DNA from: Parabacteroides gordonii MS-1 = DSM 23371
GTDB lineage: Bacteria; Bacteroidota; Bacteroidia; Bacteroidales; Tannerellaceae
Reading direction: 5' to 3'
Assembly (NCBI RefSeq): GCF_000969825.1
Contig: NZ_KQ033919.1
Span: 2,836,509 to 2,900,508, forward strand
DNA length: 64,000 bases
Positions 54,744 to 62,792 of the stretch are shown one piece after another. The stretch's first letter is position 1, and every line of letters starts with the position of its first letter. Below the pieces are notes generated by a model. That model had not been told where the DNA came from. It was given only the letters and a program-made list of their open reading frames with translations, and ran no database searches. Made by a program: the position numbers and the translations under genes.

Positions 54744-54980
54744 ATGAGCATCATTATAAATCGAGTATATGGCCATACAGAACTGGCCAGACTCTATTTT
54801 CTCGGGATATTAGATAAATCGGCATCATCGCAGTTGTCTTCGTGGATCAATCGCGATGAAGACTTATTGGCAGAGTTGAAAAAAGCAGGTTATAAAAAAG
54901 GCCAGCGTATGTATACGCCCCGTCAGGTGGCAATCCTGAGAGATCACTTAGGTGACCCCGAAACCAGGAAAGAATGTTAA
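54744..54980 (+). CDS. DUF4248-like small protein
   Basis: The 78-residue protein (YGHTELARLYFLGILDKSAS, then SSWINRDEDLLAELKKAGY, MYTPRQVAILRDHLGDP) matches the DUF4248 family as I remember it, a short helical protein common in Bacteroides and Parabacteroides, often near HU-like DNA-binding genes and surface-polysaccharide loci. The TPRQVAILRDHLG part looks helix-turn-helix-like. No HU or amidase gene follows here, so it may be a remnant of a larger unit. Function unknown. Confidence 0.7.
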   Translation: MSIIINRVYGHTELARLYFLGILDKSASSQLSSWINRDEDLLAELKKAGYKKGQRMYTPRQVAILRDHLGDPETRKEC

Positions 54981-55164
54981 AATAGAAACAATAATTAACG
55001 AAGCGTTTAGGGCAATGGTAAAAAAGGCCGTGGTTTAACTCTATTTTAACAGATGTACGTGCGCGTACATTATATATGTATAAAAACTGGAGAAAAAACA
55101 GGTATAAGGTGTGTAATAACGAATTGAAGGTATATAAAACAAAAGGTATAGCTGAGAAATGAAG
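54981..55164. other. Non-coding gap before the dyad repeats
   Basis: I see no gene here. A seven-codon frame (ATGGTAAAAAAGGCC, at about 55015) could be decayed coding sequence. The short dyad ATGTACG/CGTACAT at 55053-55070 is the only clear structure. No TAnnTTTG box faces the downstream surface-protein gene. Confidence 0.5.
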
Positions 55165-55196
55165 TGACTAGGAAAAACGATCGTTTTAATTCGTCA
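55165..55196. repeat. 32-bp dyad repeat, copy 3
   Basis: Begins TGACTAGGAAAAACGATCG and ends TTCGTCA; its core AAAACGATCGTTTT is a perfect palindrome. It matches copy 4 at 27 of 32 positions in direct alignment. It marks the left edge of the segment with the outward-facing promoter. Confidence 0.75.
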
Positions 55197-55197
55197 A

Positions 55198-55228
55198 CAA
55201 AGGTACTTATAGTTTTCAAACCGACAAA
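55198..55228 (-). promoter_or_regulatory. Promoter pointing away from the surface-protein gene
   Basis: On the minus strand TTTG (55225-55228), exactly 19 bp, then TACCTTTG (55198-55205) make a textbook Bacteroidetes promoter. It faces the DUF4248 unit's 3' side where no minus-strand gene starts. If the segment between dyads 3 and 4 were inverted about their centres, the -7 box would fall at about 55329-55336 on the plus strand, roughly 110 nt before the surface-protein ATG. Confidence 0.7.
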
Positions 55229-55337
55229 GAAATCGATAAAATTCTTTCCCTTCCTATCTTCTTTCTTATCAATAGAATACGAAAGTCTGTACAAAAATAC
55301 CGTTTCGAATTACGAACAGATCATGACCAAAACAAAA

Positions 55338-55369
55338 TGACTAGAAAAAACGATCCTTTTAGCTCGCCA
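55338..55369. repeat. 32-bp dyad repeat, copy 4
   Basis: Begins TGACTAGAAAAAACGATCC and ends CTCGCCA. It lies 77 nt before the surface-protein start codon, nearly the same distance as copy 2 from the sigma gene (92 nt). Confidence 0.75.
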
Positions 55370-55446
55370 TTTAACAAATGGCAACACTTACGATCGATAT
55401 GGGTAGGCTTTTAAGTAACACTATTATTAATATTAAATTTTAAATT

Positions 55447-58400
55447 ATGAACAAAAAGTTATCTCTGATGTTGGCAGCGTTCGCCGTTGCCGGTTATTCT
55501 CTGACAGCAGAGGCGGGGGTTGTAAAAGTTACCAATCCTACAAATGGTAACTCTTATGTTATTGGAGAGCAGGGTTGGGATGCTACATCTTCAAAAACGT
55601 ATTTACAGTCAACAGCAGCTAATGGAGTTAAAGGTATCACTAATGTCACAGGAGATGCGGCTAGTGTGACTGCTTCAACTGATTTGTGGAAATACACAGA
55701 AACGATGAATGGCCAATTTATGTTGGTTCAGGGTTCTGCGGCTCTGGGTAAAGCAGAATTAGGTGGTACTCCTGCTATGCGTACACTTGATAATGCATCT
55801 CAATTTGTATTGTCAAGTAGTATTTTAACTACTGGTGCCGATAAGTTGACTTTCTCTTCAAACACAGATGCTTCTTGGGGAGTAGGCGTTGCAATTGATT
55901 TTTATGCTTACACTTCAAAGGTAGCTGCGGCTGTAGACAATGTAACCTTGAAAATTGGTAATAAGTATTTAGTAGTAACTGCTGCTACCGGGACATTGGC
56001 TTTGGTAGATGAAACTACGTATCAGGCTTATGTGAAATTAAATCAGGATGAGCAAACATTATGGAAACTTAATACCGATGGTACGTATGAATCCAAATAT
56101 TCGGGTTTGACTACTGCTGCCAATAAATACTTGTCAATAACCGGTTCGGCAATGACTTTGGTGGCGGCTAGTTCTACCGAATCAAAGTTTGAAAGTAACG
56201 ATGACGAAGGTCTGTTCGGTATCTGGGATGCTACAAACGGATTTAGTTATGTAAAAGTAAATACAGCAGGAACAGGACTAATCTCTTCTGCTACAGCAAG
56301 TGATGACGATATCAGAATCGTTGCTACTGCTCCTGTTGTAGCTCCTCCTACTGCCAATACGACATTAGGAACATATGCGTTGGCAAACACTGTTGTTTCT
56401 TCTGAATATTATCTGATCAGTAGTAATGATGGAACAGCAACCCAGTTAGTCTTGGCTCAAGAATCTAATTCCAAAGCTGCTACATTTACGGCTGTTAGTG
56501 GTGTTACTGATTTGACAACAGCATATTGGAAAGTTTCTCAAACAAAGCTGGCAAATAACTCTTATAAGTATTCATTTGTAAATAAAAAGGGGGTAACTTT
56601 AAAGATCGGCGGTATATCCGAATTTTATAGTGATGCTAAATATGCCGGTGGTTTCACTTTGACAGATCTGGCTGGTACTAACACTATTCAGTTAACGGCA
56701 TCAGGCAATAAGGTAGAATTAAAGGCTGCAGCAAGTACTGGTGTAGAAATATTAGGTTTGTATAGTGTTGGTGTAGATAACTTTACTGTGGCTGACCTGT
56801 GCCAATACTACAATACTTATTTCGATCTTCTGTTGAAGAACTGGAAAGATGGTACCGGTAATACGGACAAACTGCAAGGCAATTTGTTTGAAGGTGGTCT
56901 TGTTCCGATGGAAATAAAGTATGATACGAATCGTAGAACTTATTATTTGGAAGAAGCTGCTGCTGATGCTGAAGTATTCCTTTTGAAGAGAAAAGCTGAC
57001 GATGCTTACATCGTAATGGATTGGGGCAAAACCTGGTCTGCTAGCGGAATCAGCAATCATGTGACTAAAGGTGGCTTCATGTTTGACAAACTGTCTGAAG
57101 ACAACCTGTTGGCTTATGTGAATGGGTATGCAAATGCTCAATTAGCTGCTCGTAAGTTAGGCTTCGCATTCCAAATGGAACATGCTAAGTTGGATAAAGA
57201 GATCAAATATGTTGCTGTAACTGATTACGTAAGAGCTCATGGTGCTGCGACTACTATTCCTGCAGTTACTGCAGATAATCGTCAGTCGGCTGATGCTGTT
57301 CAGTATCCTGTTTACCTGACAACTTTCGAAGCAAACGGAACTACTTATCTGACTGTTAATGCTGAAAAAGATGCAGTAATTCTGTATGCAGCTTTACAAG
57401 AAAAGACATTGGTACACGGTAGTGATGCCAAGAACAATCCGTTACTGTCTCAGTATGTAAATATCAAATTTGTAAACCATTCTTCAGTGAAATATGCAAC
57501 AGAAGATGGTAATAAGGCTGTTCTAAACGGTAAGGTTCTGGGTATGACTCGCGATAACGGTACAAAGAAATGGAAAGCATATCCAGCCGAAGCTGGCAAA
57601 TTTCTGGCATCTAAACCAGAAGGACAGTGGGTCGTTAAAATGGCTGATGTATCAGACGCTGATGCTGTAAACGGTAAATCATTAGGTGATGATGATACTC
57701 GCTTCGAATTTGTAAACCGTGAAAACGAAAAAGCATCATATATAGTAGATCGTATGTACTGGTTAAGTGGAAATACTTATGCAGTTGAATATGATTCTCC
57801 GCGCAGTGCATTCAGTGAGAACTTGAATCCGGGTTCTATCCGTCGCGATACAGTGGAAATCACGACTGTAGATATTACAAACAATACTCGTCTGATGGAC
57901 GGTTACAAGAACTATGCAGATGCTGATATTCAGGATGTAGAATATCGTTTGATCATGAACTCGACAAGTGATGTAGATTACTATGTATCGGAAAATCATG
58001 GTGGCAGCCACTTGCTGGGTATCACAACCAATAAGGATAAAGCTGTAACCTGGAGAGTCGTTCGCATGGATCGCAAAGCTCAGATGGACGTAGATGGTTA
58101 TGTTAAGTATGCAACAGACTCTATCTATATCATTCACCATCCGCAGAAGTATATGAGTGATAAGAAATTCTATGCAGATAATGATACATTGGCATTGGTA
58201 ACTTATGCATTGCAGAATACTGAAAACGGTGAATATCTGACTTATGAAAATATGCAGTCACAAGATATCGAATCGATGGCTTGCAAAGAAAAATCTCAGA
58301 ATTACTGGAATCATTTCTTTAATGAGAAGACAAACGAGACTAATTGGGCTTACTTGAATGGATCATACCGTTTCGTAGTAAAGGAAAAAGACGGCGAATT

Positions 58401-59508
58401 GGTTAATATTCTGGGTGTAAGCGGTATGGATGCTGATGCCAGCGGTTATTCTTTGAATCTGAATAAGAAACTGTATGGCGCTTCTACCAAGAACACTGTT
58501 GAAGTAGAAACAGCTTATACACAGATCAACTCTAACGACTTGTTCCGTCTGGAAAGAATCGATGCTCCTGTATATCGTGAGAGTGCTCAGGATGATGTAA
58601 TTCGTATCTTCCGTGAAGAAAACAATCAGGAAATGATGTACGAAAACGGCAAGTTCCTGAACTTGGGTAATAAGTCTCAGTTGACAAATATGGCTCCGGC
58701 TATGTATGTGGATACGGCTTATATCAACCGTGGTTTGAACACTCGTTACCAGTATCTGCTGGTTGTAAACCCGACTCGCGTAAAAGAAGTACTCGATAAC
58801 AAAGGTCACCTGATTGAACCGGATACAACTTACGGTCGCTTCCTGGTAAATATGATCGACTCTGCAATTTACACCAACAAACATGGCGAAATCCATAACA
58901 ACATCTTCATCAACGATAAAGAAGCAGATGAAACTTATGTAAAGACTGGCTTTGTTTGGGGTTATCGTACAGGCGACCACCTGTATCTGACAAATGGTAA
59001 AGACTTTAGTGATGTTAAGTCTATAATCGATCTGGGTACTCCTGATTTCAATATTGCTAAGTTCGCATTCCGCTATGTGAATCCATCAGCAAACGATAAA
59101 GAAGGTGCATTCAAGATTCAGACTCGCTATGTAGATTACAATTCTGCTGTAAAAGTAGACGACCAGAAAGATCGTTACGAAAGCAACGAAGGTTATCTGA
59201 AAACTATTAATGGTGTGGTTGTAGTAACAGAAGGTATTGCCAAGGGTGAAGAATTCAACCTGGCTGCTGAATCTTCTACTCCGACAGCAAATGACAATAT
59301 CAGCGCTTCAGAAGTATCTGTTGTTGCAGGTAACGGTATTGTAACGATCAAGGGTGCTGAAGGCAAGACAGTAGTAATCAGTAACGTTCTTGGTCAGACA
59401 GTTGCTAACACTGTTCTTTCTTCTGATAAGGCTGAAATCGCTGCACCTGCAGGTGTAGTTGTAGTAGCCGTAGAAGGTGAAGCTGCTGTAAAAGCAATCG
59501 TAAAATAA
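55447..59508 (+). CDS. Very large surface protein (DUF6383-type C-terminus), S-layer-like
   Basis: The 1353-residue protein has a signal peptide (LSLMLAAFAVAGYSLTAEA) and a low-cysteine, beta-rich body full of Thr, Asn, Asp and Val. The C-terminal about 75 residues (SEVSVVAGNGIVTIKGAEGK, then VVISNVLGQTVANTVLSS and the VVVVAVEGEAAVKAIVK end) match a conserved tail I recall as DUF6383, resembling type IX sorting domains. Several D-S/T-hydrophobic triplets (RDTV, VDTA, TDSI, NDTL, IDSA) fit the Bacteroidales O-glycosylation motif. Size and composition suggest an S-layer or other abundant surface glycoprotein. No forward promoter box is found upstream. Confidence 0.75.
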   Translation: MNKKLSLMLAAFAVAGYSLTAEAGVVKVTNPTNGNSYVIGEQGWDATSSKTYLQSTAANGVKGITNVTGDAASVTASTDLWKYTETMNGQFMLVQGSAALGKAELGGTPAMRTLDNASQFVLSSSILTTGADKLTFSSNTDASWGVGVAIDFYAYTSKVAAAVDNVTLKIGNKYLVVTAATGTLALVDETTYQAYVKLNQDEQTLWKLNTDGTYESKYSGLTTAANKYLSITGSAMTLVAASSTESKFESNDDEGLFGIWDATNGFSYVKVNTAGTGLISSATASDDDIRIVATAPVVAPPTANTTLGTYALANTVVSSEYYLISSNDGTATQLVLAQESNSKAATFTAVSGVTDLTTAYWKVSQTKLANNSYKYSFVNKKGVTLKIGGISEFYSDAKYAGGFTLTDLAGTNTIQLTASGNKVELKAAASTGVEILGLYSVGVDNFTVADLCQYYNTYFDLLLKNWKDGTGNTDKLQGNLFEGGLVPMEIKYDTNRRTYYLEEAAADAEVFLLKRKADDAYIVMDWGKTWSASGISNHVTKGGFMFDKLSEDNLLAYVNGYANAQLAARKLGFAFQMEHAKLDKEIKYVAVTDYVRAHGAATTIPAVTADNRQSADAVQYPVYLTTFEANGTTYLTVNAEKDAVILYAALQEKTLVHGSDAKNNPLLSQYVNIKFVNHSSVKYATEDGNKAVLNGKVLGMTRDNGTKKWKAYPAEAGKFLASKPEGQWVVKMADVSDADAVNGKSLGDDDTRFEFVNRENEKASYIVDRMYWLSGNTYAVEYDSPRSAFSENLNPGSIRRDTVEITTVDITNNTRLMDGYKNYADADIQDVEYRLIMNSTSDVDYYVSENHGGSHLLGITTNKDKAVTWRVVRMDRKAQMDVDGYVKYATDSIYIIHHPQKYMSDKKFYADNDTLALVTYALQNTENGEYLTYENMQSQDIESMACKEKSQNYWNHFFNEKTNETNWAYLNGSYRFVVKEKDGELVNILGVSGMDADASGYSLNLNKKLYGASTKNTVEVETAYTQINSNDLFRLERIDAPVYRESAQDDVIRIFREENNQEMMYENGKFLNLGNKSQLTNMAPAMYVDTAYINRGLNTRYQYLLVVNPTRVKEVLDNKGHLIEPDTTYGRFLVNMIDSAIYTNKHGEIHNNIFINDKEADETYVKTGFVWGYRTGDHLYLTNGKDFSDVKSIIDLGTPDFNIAKFAFRYVNPSANDKEGAFKIQTRYVDYNSAVKVDDQKDRYESNEGYLKTINGVVVVTEGIAKGEEFNLAAESSTPTANDNISASEVSVVAGNGIVTIKGAEGKTVVISNVLGQTVANTVLSSDKAEIAAPAGVVVVAVEGEAAVKAIVK

Positions 59509-59679
59509 TAGAAACTATTTATAATCAATAAATTTAAATTTGACTGCGCGGTTGATGCCCTATACAAGAATCAACTAATTACCCTGTGACAGGCGAACAA
59601 GCGGTCGATATTAATACTAAAGTAATGAAATAAAGTTCTTCTGTTCTACCTCTGTGAAGAGCAAAAACAGACAAAAAGC

Positions 59680-59715
59680 AACCCCTGGGAGATTCGTCTT
59701 TCAGGGGTTTGTGTT
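59680..59715 (+). terminator. Terminator after the surface-protein gene
   Basis: An 8-bp stem AACCCCTG (59680-59687) with CAGGGGTT (59702-59709) and a short T stretch, about 170 nt after the stop codon. The gap before it (59509-59679) shows no gene. Confidence 0.7.
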
Positions 59716-59739
59716 GTATGGGGAGAATACCTATCTTTG
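59708..59739 (+). promoter_or_regulatory. Strong promoter for the candidate small RNA
   Basis: TTTG (59708-59711), 20 bp, TATCTTTG (59732-59739): both boxes match the Bacteroidetes consensus. Predicted start near 59746, some 265 nt before the next plausible start codon. Confidence 0.65.
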
Positions 59740-59745
59740 TCTCCC

Positions 59746-59950
59746 GATAACCATAATAGTCACATTTTGAAAGTAATTCTCAGACTTATACTGGCTTAAT
59801 ATTAGCCCCATAAACCGCGGGTTAGTAGTTCATTCGTTCGGGTAATCCTTCCCGAACAGGTTTTTCATATCATTATTTGTCTTCACAGTGTCGTCCTTTG
59901 AGGTCGATAGCATCTGCTATTGTCGTTTATGGCAACCTTCGGGTTTTCAT
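59746..59950 (+). ncRNA. Candidate structured small RNA (6S-like?)
   Basis: The region has its own strong promoter and no coding frame. CCATAA near the start can pair with TTATGG near 59925-59930. The apical hairpin is GTTCGGG (59836-59842) with CCCGAAC (59851-59857), followed by a T run, and there is a 3' side hairpin (GATAG/CTATT) and a final UUCG-loop hairpin (AACC-TTCG-GGTT). A long rod with a closed tip of about 200 nt is the general form of 6S RNA, which suggests but does not prove that identity. It could also end at about 59865 as a 120-nt RNA, or be a leader of the DUF1062 gene. Confidence 0.4.
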
Positions 59951-60010
59951 AAGCTGTGATGCTGTGTGGATATAACGGATTTTTCACAATACATTAAGCA
60001 CAGTATAGAA

Positions 60011-60619
60011 ATGGAAAAAGAATATATATGGGAAATAAAGATCAAAAATACCCCAATCTTAAAACGAAAATGTAATCGCTGTAGTTCCGATAGATTTTAT
60101 TGCAGTGGCAAATTCCGGATGAACTCGCAGAAAAAGAACACAGATGTGTGGCTGATATATAGATGTATGGAATGTGACAGCACATACAACTTAACCATAT
60201 TGTCACGTACGAAATCCGAACTGATCAAAAAGGATCTCTACCTTAAATTTACTGAGAATGACGAAGCGGTGGCGTGGGAATATGCGTTTTCTGCTGAAAC
60301 GGTAAGAAAGAACAGTGTCGAGTTGGATTACGGCAGTGTTGAATATGAGATACAACATGAGCCTGTTTCGATTGACGATATTTTAAGCGGCGATAATGAA
60401 ATTATAACATTCAAAGTTCGGACACCTTTCGATTTCGGACTGAAATTATCTTCTGTCATCCGGTCGTGTCTGGGATTGTCGGCAAATCAGTTAAATCAAA
60501 TGATTGAAGCAAATGCCATTTATACACCGGAAGATTATTCGGTAAAGAAACATAAAGTAAGGAATGGAGATGTAGTATTGATTAGTAAAGATCGGTTACA
60601 TAGTGTCTGTAAAGAATGA
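60011..60619 (+). CDS. DUF1062 protein with zinc ribbon
   Basis: From the ATG at 60011 the protein has 202 residues; an in-frame GTG at 59966 would add 15 and cannot be excluded. The N-terminal domain has a four-cysteine zinc ribbon, CNRCSSDRFYCSG and YRCMECDSTYN, and the C-terminal part (GLKLSSVIRSCLGLSANQL, NGDVVLIS) resembles an S4-type RNA-binding fold. It matches DUF1062 in length and pattern. The function is unknown; RNA or nucleoprotein binding is a guess from the folds. It follows the candidate small RNA and precedes the FKBP pair. Confidence 0.75.
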   Translation: MEKEYIWEIKIKNTPILKRKCNRCSSDRFYCSGKFRMNSQKKNTDVWLIYRCMECDSTYNLTILSRTKSELIKKDLYLKFTENDEAVAWEYAFSAETVRKNSVELDYGSVEYEIQHEPVSIDDILSGDNEIITFKVRTPFDFGLKLSSVIRSCLGLSANQLNQMIEANAIYTPEDYSVKKHKVRNGDVVLISKDRLHSVCKE

Positions 60620-60679
60620 AAGACGGTCGGTTCTCCCATAACAGATGCAAAAGTAATAAAAAAGTAGCTTCTGATGACG

Positions 60680-60706
60680 TTTGTGTACTTAAAAGCATTA
60701 CTTTTG
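60680..60706 (+). promoter_or_regulatory. Promoter of the FKBP pair
   Basis: TACTTTTG at 60699-60706 matches TAnnTTTG, with TTTG at 60680-60683 (15-bp spacer, shorter than usual). The start codon is 30 nt downstream. Confidence 0.55.
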
Positions 60707-60736
60707 TAGCTTGTAATTAGTTGAAAACGAAAAAGA

Positions 60737-61324
60737 ATGGATAAAGTAAGTTATGCACTTGGCTTAAGTATCGGAAATAATTTCCAGAACTCAGGCATTA
60801 ATGATCTTCAGATTGAAGACTTTGTAAAGGGAATGAAAGATGTTTTGGGTAATCAGACCCCTGAACTCAGTTATGACGAAGCTAAGCAAGTGATCAACGA
60901 TTTCTTCATGAAGCTACAGAAAGAAAAATTTGAAGTAAACAAGAAAGCCGGAGAAGAATTTCTAAACATAAACAAAGGTAAAGCCGGTGTTGTTACATTA
61001 CCGAGCGGATTACAATATCAGGTTCTTCAAAAAGGAAACGGTGCAAAACCGACCGCTTCTGATCAGGTGAAATGTCATTATCACGGCACATTAATCAATG
61101 GAACAGTCTTTGATAGCTCTGTACAGCGTGGCGAACCGGCTGTATTCGGTGTATCGCAGGTAATCCCGGGATGGGTGGAAGCGTTGCAACTGATGGAAGT
61201 AGGTTCTAAATGGAGATTGTTCATCCCGTCTGACCTGGCTTATGGCGAACATGGTGCAGGAGAAGCGATCGAACCGAACAGTGCATTGGTATTTGATGTT
61301 GAATTGTTAGACATAGTAAAATAA
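60737..61324 (+). CDS. FKBP-type peptidyl-prolyl isomerase, cytoplasmic (FklB-like)
   Basis: The 195-residue protein has no signal peptide. An N-terminal dimerisation helix region (SYALGLSIGNNFQNSGI) precedes an FKBP domain with VKCHYHGTLINGTVFDSS, GEPAVFGVSQVIPGW and YGEHGAGEAIEPNSALVFDV (in pieces), which includes the usual Tyr, Phe, Asp, Val, Ile and Trp pocket residues. It speeds proline isomerisation during folding. The next gene, 13 nt on, is an exported paralogue, so the operon serves both sides of the inner membrane. Confidence 0.92.
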   Translation: MDKVSYALGLSIGNNFQNSGINDLQIEDFVKGMKDVLGNQTPELSYDEAKQVINDFFMKLQKEKFEVNKKAGEEFLNINKGKAGVVTLPSGLQYQVLQKGNGAKPTASDQVKCHYHGTLINGTVFDSSVQRGEPAVFGVSQVIPGWVEALQLMEVGSKWRLFIPSDLAYGEHGAGEAIEPNSALVFDVELLDIVK

Positions 61325-61337
61325 TTTATAGAGAAAA

Positions 61338-62054
61338 ATGAAAAAGATTAGTGTTTTAGCCGCTACAGCTATTGTAGCATTGGGCGTTTCTGCCACTTCT
61401 TGTGACTCAAAAAAGAGCGCGAACCTGAAATCCTCTGTGGATAGCGCGAGCTATGCAATTGGTGTTGCTAACGGTAGCATGTTCAAACAGAACCTGGATG
61501 GTATGCCTGGTGGCCCTGCTAATGTAGACGCTTTATTGGCTGGTTTCGAAGCAGCTATGAAGGGTGACTCTACCGGAATGAAAATGACTCCGGAACAGGC
61601 TCAGACTTACCTGAATACTTATTTTGTTGAAGCTCAGGCTCGTGACGCTAACAAGGTGAAAGAAGAGGGTGAAAAGTTCCTTGCTGAAAACAAAACAAAA
61701 GAAGGTGTTATCACTACAGAAAGCGGTTTGCAGTACAAAGTGGAAACTGAAGGTACAGGTGCAAAACCGACTGCTGAAGATCAGGTAAAAGTACACTACA
61801 CAGGTACACTGCTGGACGGAACTAAATTCGATAGCTCTGTAGACCGTGGCGAACCTGCTGTATTCGGCGTTGGACAGGTGATCAAAGGATGGACTGAAAT
61901 CCTGCAGATCATGCCGGTTGGTTCTAAATATGTGATCTGGGTTCCTTCTGAACTTGCTTATGGCGAACACGGAACTCGTGGTATCAAACCGAACAGCGTA
62001 TTGAAATTTGAAGTGGAATTGCTGGATATCGTAAAAGACGATCAGAAAAAGTAA
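61338..62054 (+). CDS. FKBP-type peptidyl-prolyl isomerase lipoprotein (FkpA/Mip-like)
   Basis: The 238-residue protein has a lipobox (GVSATSC) and then the same two-part layout as its neighbour: an N-terminal dimer region (SYAIGVANGSMFKQNL) and an FKBP domain (VKVHYTGTLLDGTKFDSS, GEPAVFGVGQVIKGW, YGEHGTRGIKPNSVLKFEV). It should act as a foldase in the periplasm. The strong similarity of the two FKBP domains indicates a tandem duplication with later change in location. Confidence 0.92.
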   Translation: MKKISVLAATAIVALGVSATSCDSKKSANLKSSVDSASYAIGVANGSMFKQNLDGMPGGPANVDALLAGFEAAMKGDSTGMKMTPEQAQTYLNTYFVEAQARDANKVKEEGEKFLAENKTKEGVITTESGLQYKVETEGTGAKPTAEDQVKVHYTGTLLDGTKFDSSVDRGEPAVFGVGQVIKGWTEILQIMPVGSKYVIWVPSELAYGEHGTRGIKPNSVLKFEVELLDIVKDDQKK

Positions 62055-62077
62055 TTTCTCATTTTAGTAGATAAAGG

Positions 62078-62119
62078 AGCGGGTAATTTATGCTGAAAAG
62101 CATTAATTGCCCGCTTTTA
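62078..62119 (+). terminator. Terminator of the FKBP pair
   Basis: Stem AGCGGG-TAATT-ATGCT with AGCAT-TAATT-GCCCGCT around a GAAA loop, followed by TTTTATTATTT. Confidence 0.85.
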
Positions 62120-62174
62120 TTATTTATTTGCTACTTTTTTCTTTCAGAATGATAGATTGTTGAAAATAATTATA

Positions 62175-62182
62175 TACTTTTG
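62175..62182 (+). promoter_or_regulatory. -7 box for the Lrp gene
   Basis: TACTTTTG, 42 nt before the start codon. Confidence 0.55.
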
Positions 62183-62224
62183 ATATATAAATAAATTAGA
62201 GCGTATAATAAAGCGATAGAAAAC

Positions 62225-62692
62225 ATGGAGAAAATAGACAAGCTGGATCGGCAGATATTGAACATTATTTCAAAGAATGCCAGGATTCCTTTTAAGGATG
62301 TAGCTGAAGAGTGTGGTGTGTCTCGTGCTGCCATTCATCAACGGGTACAGCGCATGATTGATATGAATGTGATCGTTGGATCGGGTTATCATATTAATCC
62401 TAAAATTCTGGGATATAATACCTGCACGTATATCGGTGTTAAGTTGGAACGTGGTTCTATGTATAAGGACGTGGTTCCGGAATTTGAAAAAATACCCGAA
62501 GTGGTTGAATGCCACTTTACTACCGGTCCGTATACAATGCTTATCAAGTTGTATGCCCGTGATAACGAACATTTGATGGAGCTTCTGAACTCTAAAATCC
62601 AGGAAATACCGGGGGTGACAGCTACAGAAACGCTGATCTCATTACGCCAGAGCGTGAAACGTGAGATCCCTATCTGCAATGTGAACGAATAA
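62225..62692 (+). CDS. Lrp/AsnC-family transcription regulator
   Basis: The 155-residue protein has the AsnC-type helix-turn-helix at residues about 5-50 (LDRQILNIISKNARIPFKDV, then CGVSRAAIHQRVQRM) and the C-terminal RAM ligand domain (VVECHFTTGPYTMLIKLYAR, IQEIPGVTATETLISL). Such regulators sense amino acids and form octamers on DNA. It is transcribed alone, with its own promoter and a strong terminator; targets cannot be told. Confidence 0.93.
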   Translation: MEKIDKLDRQILNIISKNARIPFKDVAEECGVSRAAIHQRVQRMIDMNVIVGSGYHINPKILGYNTCTYIGVKLERGSMYKDVVPEFEKIPEVVECHFTTGPYTMLIKLYARDNEHLMELLNSKIQEIPGVTATETLISLRQSVKREIPICNVNE

Positions 62693-62710
62693 TTTGTAAT
62701 ATTATAGATG

Positions 62711-62744
62711 GCCCGGCCCTCCTGACGAGAAGCCGGGCTTTTTT
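62711..62744 (+). terminator. Terminator of the Lrp gene
   Basis: Stem GCCCGGC (62711-62717) with GCCGGGC (62732-62738), then six T. Confidence 0.9.
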
Positions 62745-62761
62745 ATCTCCATAGCAATTAT

Positions 62762-62769
62762 TACCTTTG
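62762..62769 (+). promoter_or_regulatory. -7 box for the S8 protease gene
   Basis: TACCTTTG, 23 nt before the start codon at 62793. Confidence 0.6.
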
Positions 62770-62792
62770 TAGGGTTGAGTATTGTTTATTCC

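Noticed and set aside
55070-55294. 74-codon minus-strand frame downstream of the outward-facing promoter
   Set aside because: It begins inside the predicted invertible segment, upstream of the -7 box at 55198, and its translation crosses dyad copy 3. It is AT-driven and has no recognisable features.
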